Of a DNA stretch of 64,000 nt, positions 51,940 to 63,453 are shown one piece after another. Position numbers and translations under genes: made by a program. Under the pieces are notes generated by a model. The model had not been told where the DNA came from, ran no database searches, and saw nothing but the letters and a program-made list of their open reading frames with translations. How positions within the stretch are numbered: position 1 is the stretch's first letter; every line of letters starts with the position of its first letter. The DNA comes from Tetrahymena elliotti 4EA. Lineage: Eukaryota; Ciliophora; Oligohymenophorea; Hymenostomatida; Tetrahymenidae. The stretch lies in contig JH720328.1 of assembly GCA_000231825.2 (NCBI GenBank), positions 662,057 through 726,056 of the forward strand, read 5' to 3'.

Positions 51940-53095
51940 TTGACAAATAAGCTATTTACTTAAGTTTTAGCTATCTTTTTGACTGAAATTAGTTTCTTAA
52001 TTGAATTGAATGTGTAATTTCCATGTAAATTTAAGTTATGAAATAATCCACAATTTACATTAAAAAATAATTAAAATTATGAAATGAACATTTTTTGACT
52101 TCATTTATTATTGAGTGAATTTAATTGGCTTACATTTTATTTCAAATTTATTTACTTATCAACATTTTTAATTATTATCACATTGTGGTTAAAAATTCAT
52201 CATTTTTCCCAAAAATTTAAACATTATATTTTACATAAACAAAGGTGATGTCACTCTATATTGTAATATAGATTAGATTGGGTAATTAATTATTTATATT
52301 GCTTTGTTTAAAATTTTTTATTATGTAACAAATACTTAAACAATATTTGAATTTGAGAAAGGGTATTTCTAGTTTTATCATGCAAATACAATATGAAAAC
52401 AATATAATGCTAAGTTCGTATAACAACCTTTAGATTTGAATCAGTTAACAGCTTATTGAAAATATTTTGCTTACCTACTAAAAATTTTTAAGTAAAATAA
52501 TTCCAGAAATCATAGCTAAGATATGATTAAAATAAATTTAGAGAGAGTACAATAATGAAAAGGAAAATTTAATTGAAAACGAAAAACTAAAAAATCATAG
52601 TGAGTCATAATTTTGTTAAGGTGTTATTAGAAATAAATAAATGGTGCATACATCAATTAATATTTTATAAGAAAATGTATTATAATAATTAATTAATTTA
52701 ATATTTATTAGTAAGTAATTTATTGAATATTTTTATTCTATCCCGCACTTTATTTTTTTGAAAATTTAAATATGTCATGATTGCTAATTTAATTAATATT
52801 TTTTACAAGTGAGGGATTGGATGATCAAGGTAGAATATATTTTTTACAATTTTTTAATTGATAAATAATATGGTTATTATTTTTTTGATTAGGTTATTGG
52901 TATGGGAAATGAAGTAACTATATTTTTAAGAGAAAAAGTTAAGCTAGTTCGTCTATTAGATTTAGTGCATTAATGTATGATTTGTTAGAGGTTGAATGCA
53001 ATTTACAAGTAATTAGATTATAAACACAATTTATGATTATTGGTAATGAATTAATGATTATTGTCAAATTAGTGAGTATCAATAACTATACTCAA
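51940..53095. other. Intergenic region with a doubtful small plus-strand gene
   Basis: Mostly AT-rich. From about 52803 a plus-strand frame reads VRDWMIK, then a possible 63-nt intron (52830-52892), then GMGNEVTIFLREKVKLVRLL and onward to TGA at 53035-53037. It has no convincing start codon, so I do not call it a gene. Nothing else seen. Confidence 0.35.
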
Positions 53096-54325
53096 TCAAG
53101 ATTATTGAATTAAATAATTTATCTTTTTTGAAGGTAATTTTATTATGTACTACACTGGTGTTTAGCTTCCTTATTTCCCATTTATGCTTTAAATCTATAG
53201 TGGTTAGTATATTGCTTATTGTAGCTGCTTAAGTTCTTCTTTCTTTTTCAAAGCTTAATTTAATTTTTTCTAAAGTCTATCTCTGAATTTTACATCCATA
53301 ATTTATATTTTTTCATTTAAATAGTTTTTAATAGGGATTTCCTCTTCTCTATAAACTTGTTTTTGAATTTAGTGCTGATTTTGTAGGTTTTAAAATAACT
53401 TTTAAGAGAGAGTTGATCTGTATGATTAGATAGTGAAAGGTTTTATTTCATTTTATTGATTTTATTTTTAGTTCATATTCTTTTGCATAAACTGTTTTAC
53501 TTGAATATGATTTTAAAAAGGATTTTAGTTGTCAGCGATATTAACTGGATTATCTATTTTGCTTGGAATTATAACTTCAGATTTCAAATTAATGTTATCA
53601 TTTTAGTCATTATACATAAGCTTTAGTTTACGAATTGTATCAGAGAATTAAACTTTCTTTTTGTATTATCTCTCACTACTTGAAGAGGGTCGATTTATAT
53701 AAGAAATATTCTAGGAGGACTAAGTACTTTTGAATTATTTATTCTCATTTTCTGGAGTTAAATATTGGGTCTAGCTTTGACTGAAATCATCAATACTGTA
53801 GCTTTCATGGCTTCTTTATGCACTATTATATCTTAATAGCGTTGAGGATCTCTATTATCTGAAAGGACTATCATTAGTAATATCTTCGCTTTGTTTGTAA
53901 GATGAGTTTAATTTAAGAATACTTTTTTTAGGAGCTGAGTTCAAGTTTTTTTGAAATTTATTCATTATTGATGACATTTTTAGGTCATCTGTAGAGACTG
54001 ATCTTCTCTTAGCAGTAGAAAAAACTAAATAATTTATTTTTTGGTCCTCTTATTATCCGTATATTTCTTCTCTTTGTCTTTTCTCTTCCATCAACTGAGC
54101 ATGAACTTCTTCTTTTTATGCTGCCATCTTTTTCATTAGCATTGTATTAATTTGTTACGAAATCTTTTGATTCAACTCCTTCCATGCTTGGATTTTATTA
54201 TGTGGGTAATTATTAAATTAGTCACTAAAGGGTTATTGTTGAATTTATGGTTATTATTACTAATTTTATTTGTTGTGAGAGCCTTAAATCAAATAAGCAG
54301 TCAAGGGTTTGCGATTTAGAATCAT
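53096..54325 (-). CDS. Unrecognised Gln-rich protein with coiled-coil segments
   Basis: A single exon of 409 residues from ATG 54325 to TGA 53096. I do not recognise a family. Residues ~15-40 are Gln-rich. A heptad-like charged helix follows at about 65-95 (KEEVHAQLMEEKRQREEIYG), then Ser-rich disordered sequence (RRSVSTDDLKMSS). A second Lys-rich helix lies near the C-terminus (RDRLQKKLNQALKKKEELKQ). There is no signal peptide or membrane segment. Coiled coils plus Ser-rich linkers are common in ciliate cytoskeletal and basal-body proteins, but that is only a guess. The neighbouring genes on both sides are also minus strand. Confidence 0.7.
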
Positions 54326-55441
54326 TTATTTCTCTTTAATTATTTAAATATCAAAATATTGTTTTTGTTTTACACTTTTTTATTTCTTGTTTGATTTTTT
54401 TTGAAAGGCAACAACAAAATTTGATATTTTAATAACTAATATTGGGGCATGTAAGTAAAGAATTTGATTTACTCTCATCATTCTCATTATAGTTTATTAT
54501 ATTGGCATTTACTTTTCAATCATATAATAATATCATATTCATATTACGTATTTTCTGCAATTTTAATAATCTATTAATATCTAAAATATTAGAGTAAATT
54601 GTAATTTTTTTTCACTATCTCATTACTATAATATCACTGTAAAAACTGAATTTAAACCTCAAATTTAAAATTATTCAATCATTTAAATATTTTGCCCCCT
54701 TCCCTTTATTACTCTTCAAATAAATAAATATTAATAATCTATCTTTTTTTTTTGTTATCTAAATCTTTCTAGCATCCAACAAATTTCAAATATTTTTATT
54801 AATTTTTATTAAATGTAAGTAAAGCAGATTTAACTTAAAAGAACAAGCCTGAATAAGTAAGTATTTGGTTATTTTTAATTGCTATATGCATTAACTTTAT
54901 TTGTATTAAATTATAACTGTATTTAATGAATTACTATTCTTTTCAATTTAATTTCAAATAAGAAAAATTCATAATAAAATATATTTTATTTATTTTTAAA
55001 AGCATAATATAAGTCTTATTACAAGTAATAAACAAACATTTAATATAAACTTACAAATTACATTATGAAATATTTAATTTTTAAGAGAGATAAATAAGTA
55101 GGTAGTATTTATTTTATTCAATTTTTTAAATAAAATATAAATTATTTGATATTTTAGATAATAGGATGAAAATTGCATTTATTTTTATGAGTGGGATAAG
55201 CACTTTTAAATTTATTATTAGCAAGTGCATTCAAATAAAACCTGATTCTTAATTATTAATTAATATATTGGTTAGTTGGTTGATTGGTAAATGAATTAAT
55301 GGTTTTTAATTGAAAAATTATAATGTTAAGATTGTAAATGCTAGATGTATTATATTCTTTATTTTATTAACTATAACTTACCCTAACTTATGTCTAGGAC
55401 AAGATAAACTATTTTTTTTATCTCGAAGTATTTACTGTGGA
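54326..55441. other. AT-rich intergenic region
   Basis: No gene or RNA seen. It should contain the promoter of the gene ending at 53096. Confidence 0.55.
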
Positions 55442-56344
55442 TCAAAAGATAAGCTAAGCCTTAGCCAAGCGATTCTGTTCCAGGTGCTTGGAAATCGAAT
55501 ACTTAAAAGAGAGCTTAGTTCTTGTATTTTGAATGGAGAGACGAATTATATCATTTATTTCTTAATTAATTTATTTTTCTTTCTATTTGACTTCATCATG
55601 GTATTAAAGTGCTTCTTCTTTGCATTAAGTATGGAAAAAGCTTTTTGTCTTTTTATCTAAAACAGAGTAATTTTAAACATTCAAGCCGAATTCCCTGCAG
55701 TTTAAGTTTTATTCAATCTCTCTTTTACGATCAAAGTAATTTTTATGATAAATAAGAGGTGTTGTTGTTAAATGGTTTACTCTTTCTGCTTGAACAGACT
55801 CAGATCTAACAACATCTTTTTAAAGCTAATCTTTGTAATAGTCCCATCCTTTTTCTTTCTTTATGTGGATATTTTTTATCTGATTCTCATATTCACTAAA
55901 GCCTCCTTTATAGCTTGTCTTAGTTAGGCTAAGTTTTTCTGATTGTTTTCCTTAAACACTTTGGTTCCTTTTCCTTGAACCCGATCTTCTAAGGATAAAC
56001 ATACAAGCGCTTTTAGGTTTTTAGAATATTTATGTGTTGTTAGCTTAAAAACTTCGAATTTCACTGACAGTAGCTGATCTCACTCTTGTTTAATTAGCTT
56101 AACCCTATTGAATTCTACTGGAATTTTGAGAATCTAGAGAGTAAAAGGGCTTGAGACTCATATCTATATTTGTTTATGATCTTTTATTCTCTTCATAATT
56201 ATCAAAAATATTTTTGCGATTAGCGAATTCTTTGACTATAATTTTAGATTCAGGAAGGATAGTAGGAATAAATAATTTAGATCCTCTTTAGCTGTTTACA
56301 GCAGTTTTGGATTGATAAAGATTATTACTGTTGTTGTGGTACAT
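55442..56344 (-). CDS. Unrecognised 300-residue hydrophilic protein
   Basis: A single exon runs from ATG 56344 to TGA 55442. I do not recognise it. The N-terminal third is Asn/Ser-rich. The middle contains SRKRNQSVQGKQSEKLSLT. The C-terminal half is charged and helical: EYENQIKNIHIKKEKGWDYY, FDRKREIEQNLNCREFG and TRTKLSFKYSISKHLEQNRL. Three Cys are scattered and no membrane segment is present. The last ~100 bases are noticeably richer in G+C than the flanks and make an opposite-strand open frame appear (about 55310-55660). The minus-strand reading explains the composition better because it continues the same protein without a break for 300 codons. Confidence 0.72.
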
Positions 56345-58576
56345 TACTTTAATAAATAAATAATTATTTATTTGCTGAAATTTTGTTTTTGATTAATGAA
56401 TAAATAAATAAATAAATTTATGATAATAATTAAGGCTTATTCTGAGAATATATAATTTTTGAATTCTGCTTTTATAGTTTATACCTTATGTGTACTTGCT
56501 TGAATACTTATGTTATAAATTTCTGATATACAAACTCAAATGTAAAGTTTTTCAATTGTAACTAAGATATTTTTTTCAAGGTTTTTAGTTTACTTAGAAA
56601 TCCAAAAACTATTTTTTTGTCTCATTTATATTTAAGTCTTTTTAGTGATTTAGACATTCAAATCAGGCTATTAATAAAAGATTAAAAAAATTAGATTTTA
56701 AATTTTGATAAAAAAGAATAATATTTGCTGCTAAGAGCTTCTTAGTTCATTCTTATCTTAGTATCAATCATAAAATAGTAAATAATTTGCAATTTTTTTT
56801 ATCTCATTCATATTTAAGTCTTTTACATTATTTAGGTTTCGTCCAGTTTATAAACCTAACCTATTCTCTTTAGACTCTAAAATCATGCTATTAATAAAAG
56901 ATAAAAAAAATTAGATTTTAAAATTTGACAAAAAAGAAGAATATACTGCTCAGAGTAAAGTTAATTATTTTGTTAGGATTAATTATAAAAAAGCAAACAA
57001 TTTAGATTTTTTTTTAGAGTTTAATAAAATTAATTAAGTTCTTGCTAAATTTAAACATCCTCTTAAAATGAAAGACAAAAAAAAATTTTTTTCTTTTCAA
57101 TAAACCCTATTTTCTTTTAACTTTAATTATGAAGAATTTTTAGATTACTTAAAAAATTTTGTAAAATGATAAAAAATGAATAAATCTATTAAATTAACTA
57201 TCCTACTAGTGACAACCCACACCGATTTTGTTTAATAAATTATAATTTACTTACCCATTAATTAGATTAGTTAGGTTAAATTAATTAATTTACTTTCATC
57301 TTAAATATTCTTTTTATTTTTCTCACAATCAAGATATTAATAGTCTTCTTAATTTACACATTTAAAAGATTTATTTTTGGTTATAAATCTACGTAATATC
57401 TAACCTTTTTAAATTATCCACACTTATTAATTTTTCAGCGTCACTATTTTTTGATAATTATAAAGTAAATGTGTTTTCTTTTATCTGAAATTTAAATGAA
57501 TCAAATACAATTTATGTAAACTCAATTTCTAAAATTGTCTCTTATTTCTAAATCCAAATTTTATTATTGGAATTATTCGAATTAGAAATGAAAATTACTC
57601 TACTTACAATACACCAAAATATTTTTACAAAAATTTAGGTTTTTTAATTTTGAATTGAAACAAAGATTTTTTTTAGTTGTTTATGAAGAAATATTTCTTA
57701 AAAAAAGATTTAAGCAGTGTTTTCTCATAACAAAGATTCTTATCTTTAGTTACTGCAGCTCTTTACCAGCTATTTTTTGAATTTTTGAAATTGATATTTT
57801 CAGATAGTAGTATTTATCTTTGATTTGTTAATCTCTATTAACTTTTAAGAAAATTGTAAAACATTTGAATTTGACAAAATGTTTTAAATTACTTTAATTG
57901 AACTTCAAAAATTAAATAAAAGGACAATGCTTGTATACATAATTATTTATTATTTTTATTAAAAAATGTAATTAAGTTTTAATAAATAGATTATTGTATT
58001 ACTTTCTATTTTGATTTATTTGCTTTGAAGCTTAATAGGCATCAAAATTTCAAAATTTGCAGAAATTATTTGCATGAAAAAAAATATTTGGTAATAATGG
58101 TTTTGATGGTACTTCAAAATAATCCTTTTAAATCATGTATAATTGGACATTTTTAATTTGATCTATTATTTAATAATTATTCAATAAATCCTTGATTCCA
58201 GAAAATACTACAATTATTAAGATTCTAAAGTGACTTTTCTAATTTTTTCAAATGCTTATTTACCTATTACTCTTTTCTAACTTATCTTCTTAATATTTAA
58301 TCTAGATGAATTCTTATCTTTTATCTTTCATATAATTTGCTTATTTAATAAAAACAAGTTTAATAAGAGAAAAAAATATTGACAACTATGATTAGAAGTT
58401 GATTTTTTTTTTCAAAAAAAATTTTTTTTAATTGTAATAACTGTCATACAAGTTTGCCAAAGAATAAAATTATTTATAAAATAACATTAGAAATAAGATA
58501 TTTCATTGTATTTATATTGTTTTTTTAAAAGTGAAAAAGCAATATTTTAATTAACTAATAATTAATTGGTTAAAAA
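56345..58576. other. AT-rich intergenic region with a diverged direct repeat
   Basis: 2.2 kb without a supported gene. It contains an (ATAA)n run near 56395-56418 and two related blocks listed separately. No RNA gene seen. Confidence 0.55.
56611..56955. repeat. Imperfect direct repeat, two blocks
   Basis: Block A (about 56611-56736) and block B (about 56792-56955) share CTCATT-ATATTTAAGTCTTT, then GCTATTAATAAAAGAT, AAATTAGATTTTAAA and an ending like TGCT-AGAG. Block B carries about 45 extra bases in the middle. The copies are diverged, so the duplication is not recent. Confidence 0.7.
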
Positions 58577-59726
58577 TCAATTTTTAACTCCTATTATCAA
58601 CAATCCATCTAAACCAAGAGGAAGCTTTTAGTTGTAAACTAAGTCTTTTAATTTTTCATTTATTTTTTATTTTATTTCATCACTGTTATTACCTGCTTTC
58701 TAAAGAGCTAGAGTATTTGCTGGAGAATTTAAGTAATTTAACATTTCTTCTGTATTAGTACTATAAGGGGAAAATTAATTCCAACATATTATGTTGGTAA
58801 AACCTGTTTATTCCATCATTTTGATTAACTTCTATCTGTCATTAAGGTGGAAGTTGCTTCTTATTTAAGTGTTTAAGTAGCCATGCTCTGCAAGAATATC
58901 AGATATAATTGTAAACAATGATGACTTTTCCTTATCTCCTTAGACACTAAATCCAGCAACTCCTCCTTTTTATAGAACTCGATAGGATTCTTTTAGCATT
59001 TTTATTGGATCATTTGTAATTTATAAACAAAGATTAGCTATGTAGCAGTCAAAAGAGCTATCTGGAAATGGTAGATCTTCTCCATTTGCTTTTTATATTG
59101 TTAGATTAAACTTTTCTAGAATATACTTATCCTTAAATGGCTCTTAGATTTGCAATCTAGTTGATATGTATTAGAGCATATTTTCTGATAAATCTGTTGC
59201 TACATATTTAGCTTCTCCTTTTTTATAATTCATTGTGTGATGAAATAAAAAACCAGAGCCAGCTCCTACCTCTAAAATACTGTTACGTTTTTATATCTAA
59301 AGCATATTGATAAGAGATAAATAGAAAGTAGAGCTACCATTATACATGTTAGCATAGTTTTAAGAGAATTGATTCCAATATGTTTCTATTTCAGGAATAG
59401 TTTTAGCTATCATTTGCTTGGTAGGTTTTTAATTTTCTATAATTTTTACTGACTTACATTTCAAATAAAGATAATAATAAAGTTAATTATCAAATTCTCT
59501 TGTTGAATTTATTTAGAATAAAAACTATCTTTCCAAAAAATTATCCTATAATAAATTTTTAGAACCATAAAAAAGGATTCCTATTTTAATATTTATTAAC
59601 TCATTTCTTTTAAATAAAAATACCTTTTAATCTTATTTCTAACTCAAATTCAAATAATGCAGTTTAGCACTTAACAACCACTAATTTATAGTTTAATTAA
59701 ACAGTCAAATTTGATAAATCAATCAT
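58577..59726 (-). CDS. Class I SAM-dependent methyltransferase
   Basis: Preferred model: 59624-59726 joined to 58577-59436, 320 residues. A safe shorter form starts at ATG 59413 (278 residues). Motif I is SILEVGAGSGFLFHHT, with the acidic residue after strand 2 in VATDLSENML. Motif post-II is NGEDLPFPDSSFDCYIANLC, then LKESYRVLQKGGVAGFSV. This is the Methyltransf_11 layout of small-molecule, lipid or quinone methyltransferases. The substrate cannot be told from sequence. Upstream of ATG 59413 the frame remains open, but composition there is poor, which is why I prefer a short first exon and a 187-nt intron. The first exon is tentative; the catalytic part is secure. Confidence 0.8.
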
Positions 59727-59839
59727 TAATTCAATTTGTAAATACATTCAGATTTATTATTAGTAGAAATTAATTTTACAAAAGAGACTATCAAAAAAAA
59801 TATAGATAAAATGGTTTATTAAAGGTAGAAAATATGGAA

Positions 59840-60240
59840 AAATGTGTAAAATCTTTTAAAAAAGATTAAAAGAGAAAAAAATAAAATAAAAATTTTAATG
59901 AGAATGTTAGTTATCATATTTCAAAGTAAAAGCTTGTTTTGAGTAAATAAGTATGTGTGAAGATATCATGATGTTCCTTTTAGTATAAAGATTATATATA
60001 TATATATATAGTACCCTAGGGTACTGCCTTAGTAAAGGCTACATACAAATAGAATACATAATTGATTTTAGAAAGAAAAAAAATTTTAATGTGGATTTTT
60101 AAAATCTTCAAAGACAAAAAATATAATAAAAATTTAAATAAGAGTATTATTTATCATTTATTTCTAAATATTGAGCTAATAATCTAGAGGAAAAAAATGA
60201 ATGAGTGCGAAGAAATCAAGATTTTTGCTTTGGTAGAAAT
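59840..60240. repeat. Diverged direct repeat flanking the palindrome
   Basis: Two blocks (about 59840-59990 and 60095-60240) share, in the same order, a TAAAAATTTAA-like A/T tract, AGA/GT-TTA-TTATCAT, and GTGTGAAGATATCATGAT versus GTGCGAAGAAATCAAGAT. The palindrome lies between them. Confidence 0.5.
59993..60039. repeat. TA run, 16-bp perfect palindrome and hairpin
   Basis: A TA dinucleotide run (59993-60010) abuts the self-complementary AGTACCCTAGGGTACT (60010-60025). This is followed at once by GCCTT-AGTA-AAGGC (60026-60039), a 5-bp stem with a 4-base loop. The local G+C content is far above the surroundings. Confidence 0.85.
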
Positions 60241-60702
60241 ATGTTTTAATTTTATTAACAAATAGATAATTTATTTTATTTAAGTATGCAAAAAATAGTT
60301 GTATATCTATCTACTAAAGAATTAAAAAAATCATCTATTTATCATATAAAAAGAAGCTAGAAAAAAATTAGCTTAATTTTATCAGTTAATTTAACTAAAA
60401 AAGAATTTACTATTTTAATAATAATAATTATATAAATTTTAAATTTTATTTCATAAAGAAATCTAAAGAAGATCAAGAATTAAACTTACCAATCTTGTTA
60501 TTTATTTTTAATAGAATTTAAATATTACAATAACTTTTTGTGAATGAATATATGTATGTATGTATGTTATTTTCTTTTCATATGTGTGGAGAGGGATTAA
60601 ATTAAAAATTAACTAATACATAATTGAATACAAATAATAGGAAAAATAAACTTATGCTAGATTTATTTTATTTATATACTTTAATAACTTATTTTTATGA
60701 TA

Positions 60703-61578
60703 TCAAAAATTATCGACTTAGTTGTCTTGTGTTTTATTTTCGAAATACATATAATCGATCAAAAGAGTAGCAGCCATAAATAAAGCTTTATCTTCAGGAG
60801 ATAAACCGGGAGGAAAACCAATACTAAAGTTATCTGTTTATCCTACACAACTCTTTAAACAGCCAGCAGATTTCTTTAATATTCTTGTAATTAACTCTCC
60901 AGCTGGATTCTTTACTTCAAAAGTGAATTCTTGGCATGATTAATAAGGACAACCCATACAAATATAACCAAGTTAGCAGCAAGAACCATCAATAATGAAC
61001 TTGAGATTTCCTGCAGCATCTTCAATTTCAACTGCAAGATCGCAGAATCTAAAAGGTTCTTTGATTTTGCCTATGTATTGATTCTAGCCATTTTCTACTA
61101 TAGTGACTGAGAGCTCAGGACGGTTGAAACAAAGGCATGTACATTTGAAGGGACGTTACATGGAAATAAAAGTTGAACTAGAAAGTTAGCCATAGTTAAT
61201 TTTTCCTTATTAGTTTGTGATTGCCATATCAAAAGGACGACAACTAGGAGCTAAACACTAACGAACACAGCAATTACTAAGTTCTTTGCACTTGAATATA
61301 GTAGTATCTGATCCCTTCAAACCGTTTACATCTGCAGGGTATACTTTGTAGATATTTGGAGTTTAACATCCTGTTAAGGCTTCAATTGGTTCAAACTTTT
61401 ATTCTATGAAAATACCTTGGGAAGATGCTAACTTTTGTAATCCATTTGCAATTGCTACTACTGCAAATTACTGCATGGGCATCATTTAAACATTTGGCAT
61501 CACACCTTAGTTGTATTACTATCCATAACCTTAACCGTATGGTTGCTATTAGTACTATTACTATTATGGAGGATACAT
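60703..61578 (-). CDS. Phospholipid scramblase family protein
   Basis: A single exon, 291 residues, from ATG 61578 to TGA; the TAA seven bases into the tail is read as Gln. The N-terminus is a Pro/Gln/Tyr/Gly-rich arm (YPPQQQQYQQQPYGQGYGQQ), as in PLSCR proteins. The body has the family's Cys-rich repeats, for example ELSNCCVRQCLAPSCRPFDM, FKCTCLCFNRPE and DGSCCQLGYICMGCPYQSCQ. It ends with the acidic, Ca2+-site-like region and a hydrophobic segment ALFMAATLLIDYMYF, the usual C-terminal membrane anchor. The role is Ca2+-linked movement of phospholipids between membrane leaflets, as defined for animal members, although transport activity is debated for this family. Codon use is GC-richer than the neighbours, suggesting good expression. 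Confidence 0.92.
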
Positions 61579-61688
61579 TTATTGACTAATTTATTGTGAT
61601 TTATTTAACTTAACTTTTTATTAATTTTTATAATATTAAATATTTATGAATATATTTAGTATTATTAAGATTAATAAATTAATAATCT

Positions 61689-62054
61689 ATGAATATAAAT
61701 TCACTGATAACGTATATGCATGCGGAAACATTATTAATAATACAAAGGGTTTGTACCGTACCTTTCAAAATGTCTATTCTAATTTCAATTTTATGTATGA
61801 TTTTCCTTAAAACTTATTCAAAAATAAGCTCACAATTACATAGAAAAATCAAGTTAAAAAAGAACAACTCATTTTTTGAAAAACATCGATTATTAATAAT
61901 TAAATTTCATTTACTTTTTATATTTTTGATCTTCGAATTATATGAAAAAATGGTTTTTGAAATACAATATTCTCTCTTTTGCCATGTCATTTTGTCTAAT
62001 TTGTTTCTTAATCAATACAATTAAAAATATGGCAAACTTCTAAATCAAAAATGA
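61689..62054 (+). CDS. Doubtful small hydrophobic ORF
   Basis: ATG to TGA gives 121 residues, with hydrophobic stretches MSILISILCMIFL and FHLLFIFLIFELY around a Lys-rich loop. It starts about 110 bases upstream of, and divergent from, the scramblase gene. Such runs of Ile, Leu and Phe arise easily from AT-rich DNA, so it may be chance. No family recognised. Confidence 0.22.
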
Positions 62055-63453
62055 AATCTTAAAATTATCTTTTTCTCAGTTTTAATTGGTTCTACAACAG
62101 AAAGTCCTAATAAAAAGTGTAAGTTTCTAAAAATAAATTGATGAGATAGAAAATTTGAAATTATTCATCAGTGATTATATCTCTCGAATTTCTTTCTTAA
62201 GAAATGAATTTGTGAAAATAAAAATCTATTTAATTTTAATACAAAATCTTACTTACTCTCAAATTAAAGAAAAAAAGTATTAATATAAATAGATTACATA
62301 AAAAATAATGAGAATAAACTTTTTATTTTGAATAAAAGTAAATTTGTATTTTTGATCTGTTTTCCTATTGGTTAATAAAATATTTGGTACACAAAATTAA
62401 AAAATTGAATCTAAGTAATTCATTTATCTAAAAAATACAAAAAAAATACTTATTTAGAAGAAATTTACTAAATATTCATATTACTAGATAGTAGTTATGG
62501 GATTGATTAATTGATTTCCTATAACCTTTTGAGCTTAATCCCATTTAATATACTTTTATATTAATTTTTTTATACTATCTTACTAAAAGTTATAGTATTC
62601 TCCATTTTAAAATTCACCACAAGAAATAGATTTCATGTGAAATCTTGTAATTTAATTGTGCATCTTATTAATCCCTACATAAATTCAAAAAAAAAAAATT
62701 AATTTCTTCAAGCAGTACTAATTCTTATCTATTTCCTTTTTATTGTATCCTAAATTAAAAAAGAAGATTAATTATGACATATTAAGAATAAGTCTAAAAA
62801 TTTATGGCAATTTATGAATATTTATTTAATAATCTTTACCTACCTTATATATTAAATTTACAAATCTAAAATGTAGCTATTACATAAGTTTTCAATATTA
62901 CAAAATTATTTAGTTTTAGCATTATATATTTAAACTATGATTTTTCTCATAATTAAAATGTAAAAGCAAAGACTCATATCTCAAATGCTGAGATATTTAG
63001 ATTTATACAAAAATAAACTTTTCTTTTTTCAAAGTTTAAACCAAAACACAAAAAATGTTAATCTATCTTGAAATCATTTTAAACTGTATGACTAATAAAA
63101 ATGTATTAAGAAAGACAACAAACAATAAACTTAATTAAATAATATATTTTCTAGTGTTTAATATTAGTATAAAAAAAATTTAGAAGTAAAAAATATTAAA
63201 TTCTAAGACAAATATTTATGAAATTATTTTATAAAAAAATATATTCAGAAAATAAGATAGAAAAAAAAATAAATGAAAAAAATTTTTAAATTTCAATTTA
63301 CTAAAATAATGGCATTTTACTAAATTTATTTCATCTACATTGAACCTATGAGTTCATCTCTACATAGATATATATATAATTTATTTAGTACTTAAACAAA
63401 TAAGTAATATATTAATAAATCAATTTAGATTAATTTAAATATTCTCTTTAAGA
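62055..63453. other. AT-rich intergenic region
   Basis: No gene seen. A small perfect inverted repeat, ATATCTCA-AATGC-TGAGATAT, lies at 62976-62996. Confidence 0.6.

Larger units (their letters stand above)
59727..60702. other. AT-rich intergenic region with repeats and a palindrome
   Basis: No gene supported. It holds a diverged direct repeat, a TA run with an adjoining perfect palindrome (both listed separately), and a short TATG run near 60548-60566. Confidence 0.6.

Noticed and set aside
55310..55660. Plus-strand ORF of about 116 codons with membrane-like sequence
   Set aside because: It lacks a real ATG and overlaps the 3' end of the minus-strand gene 55442-56344, whose frame is open for 300 codons and explains the composition.
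56845..56880. Sequence resembling the Tetrahymena chromosome breakage sequence
   Set aside because: It matches only parts of the 15-bp consensus, with extra bases; intact sites are removed from macronuclear chromosomes and no telomeric repeats are nearby.
60548..60566. TATG microsatellite
   Set aside because: A short simple repeat of the kind expected in such AT-rich DNA, with no further signal.
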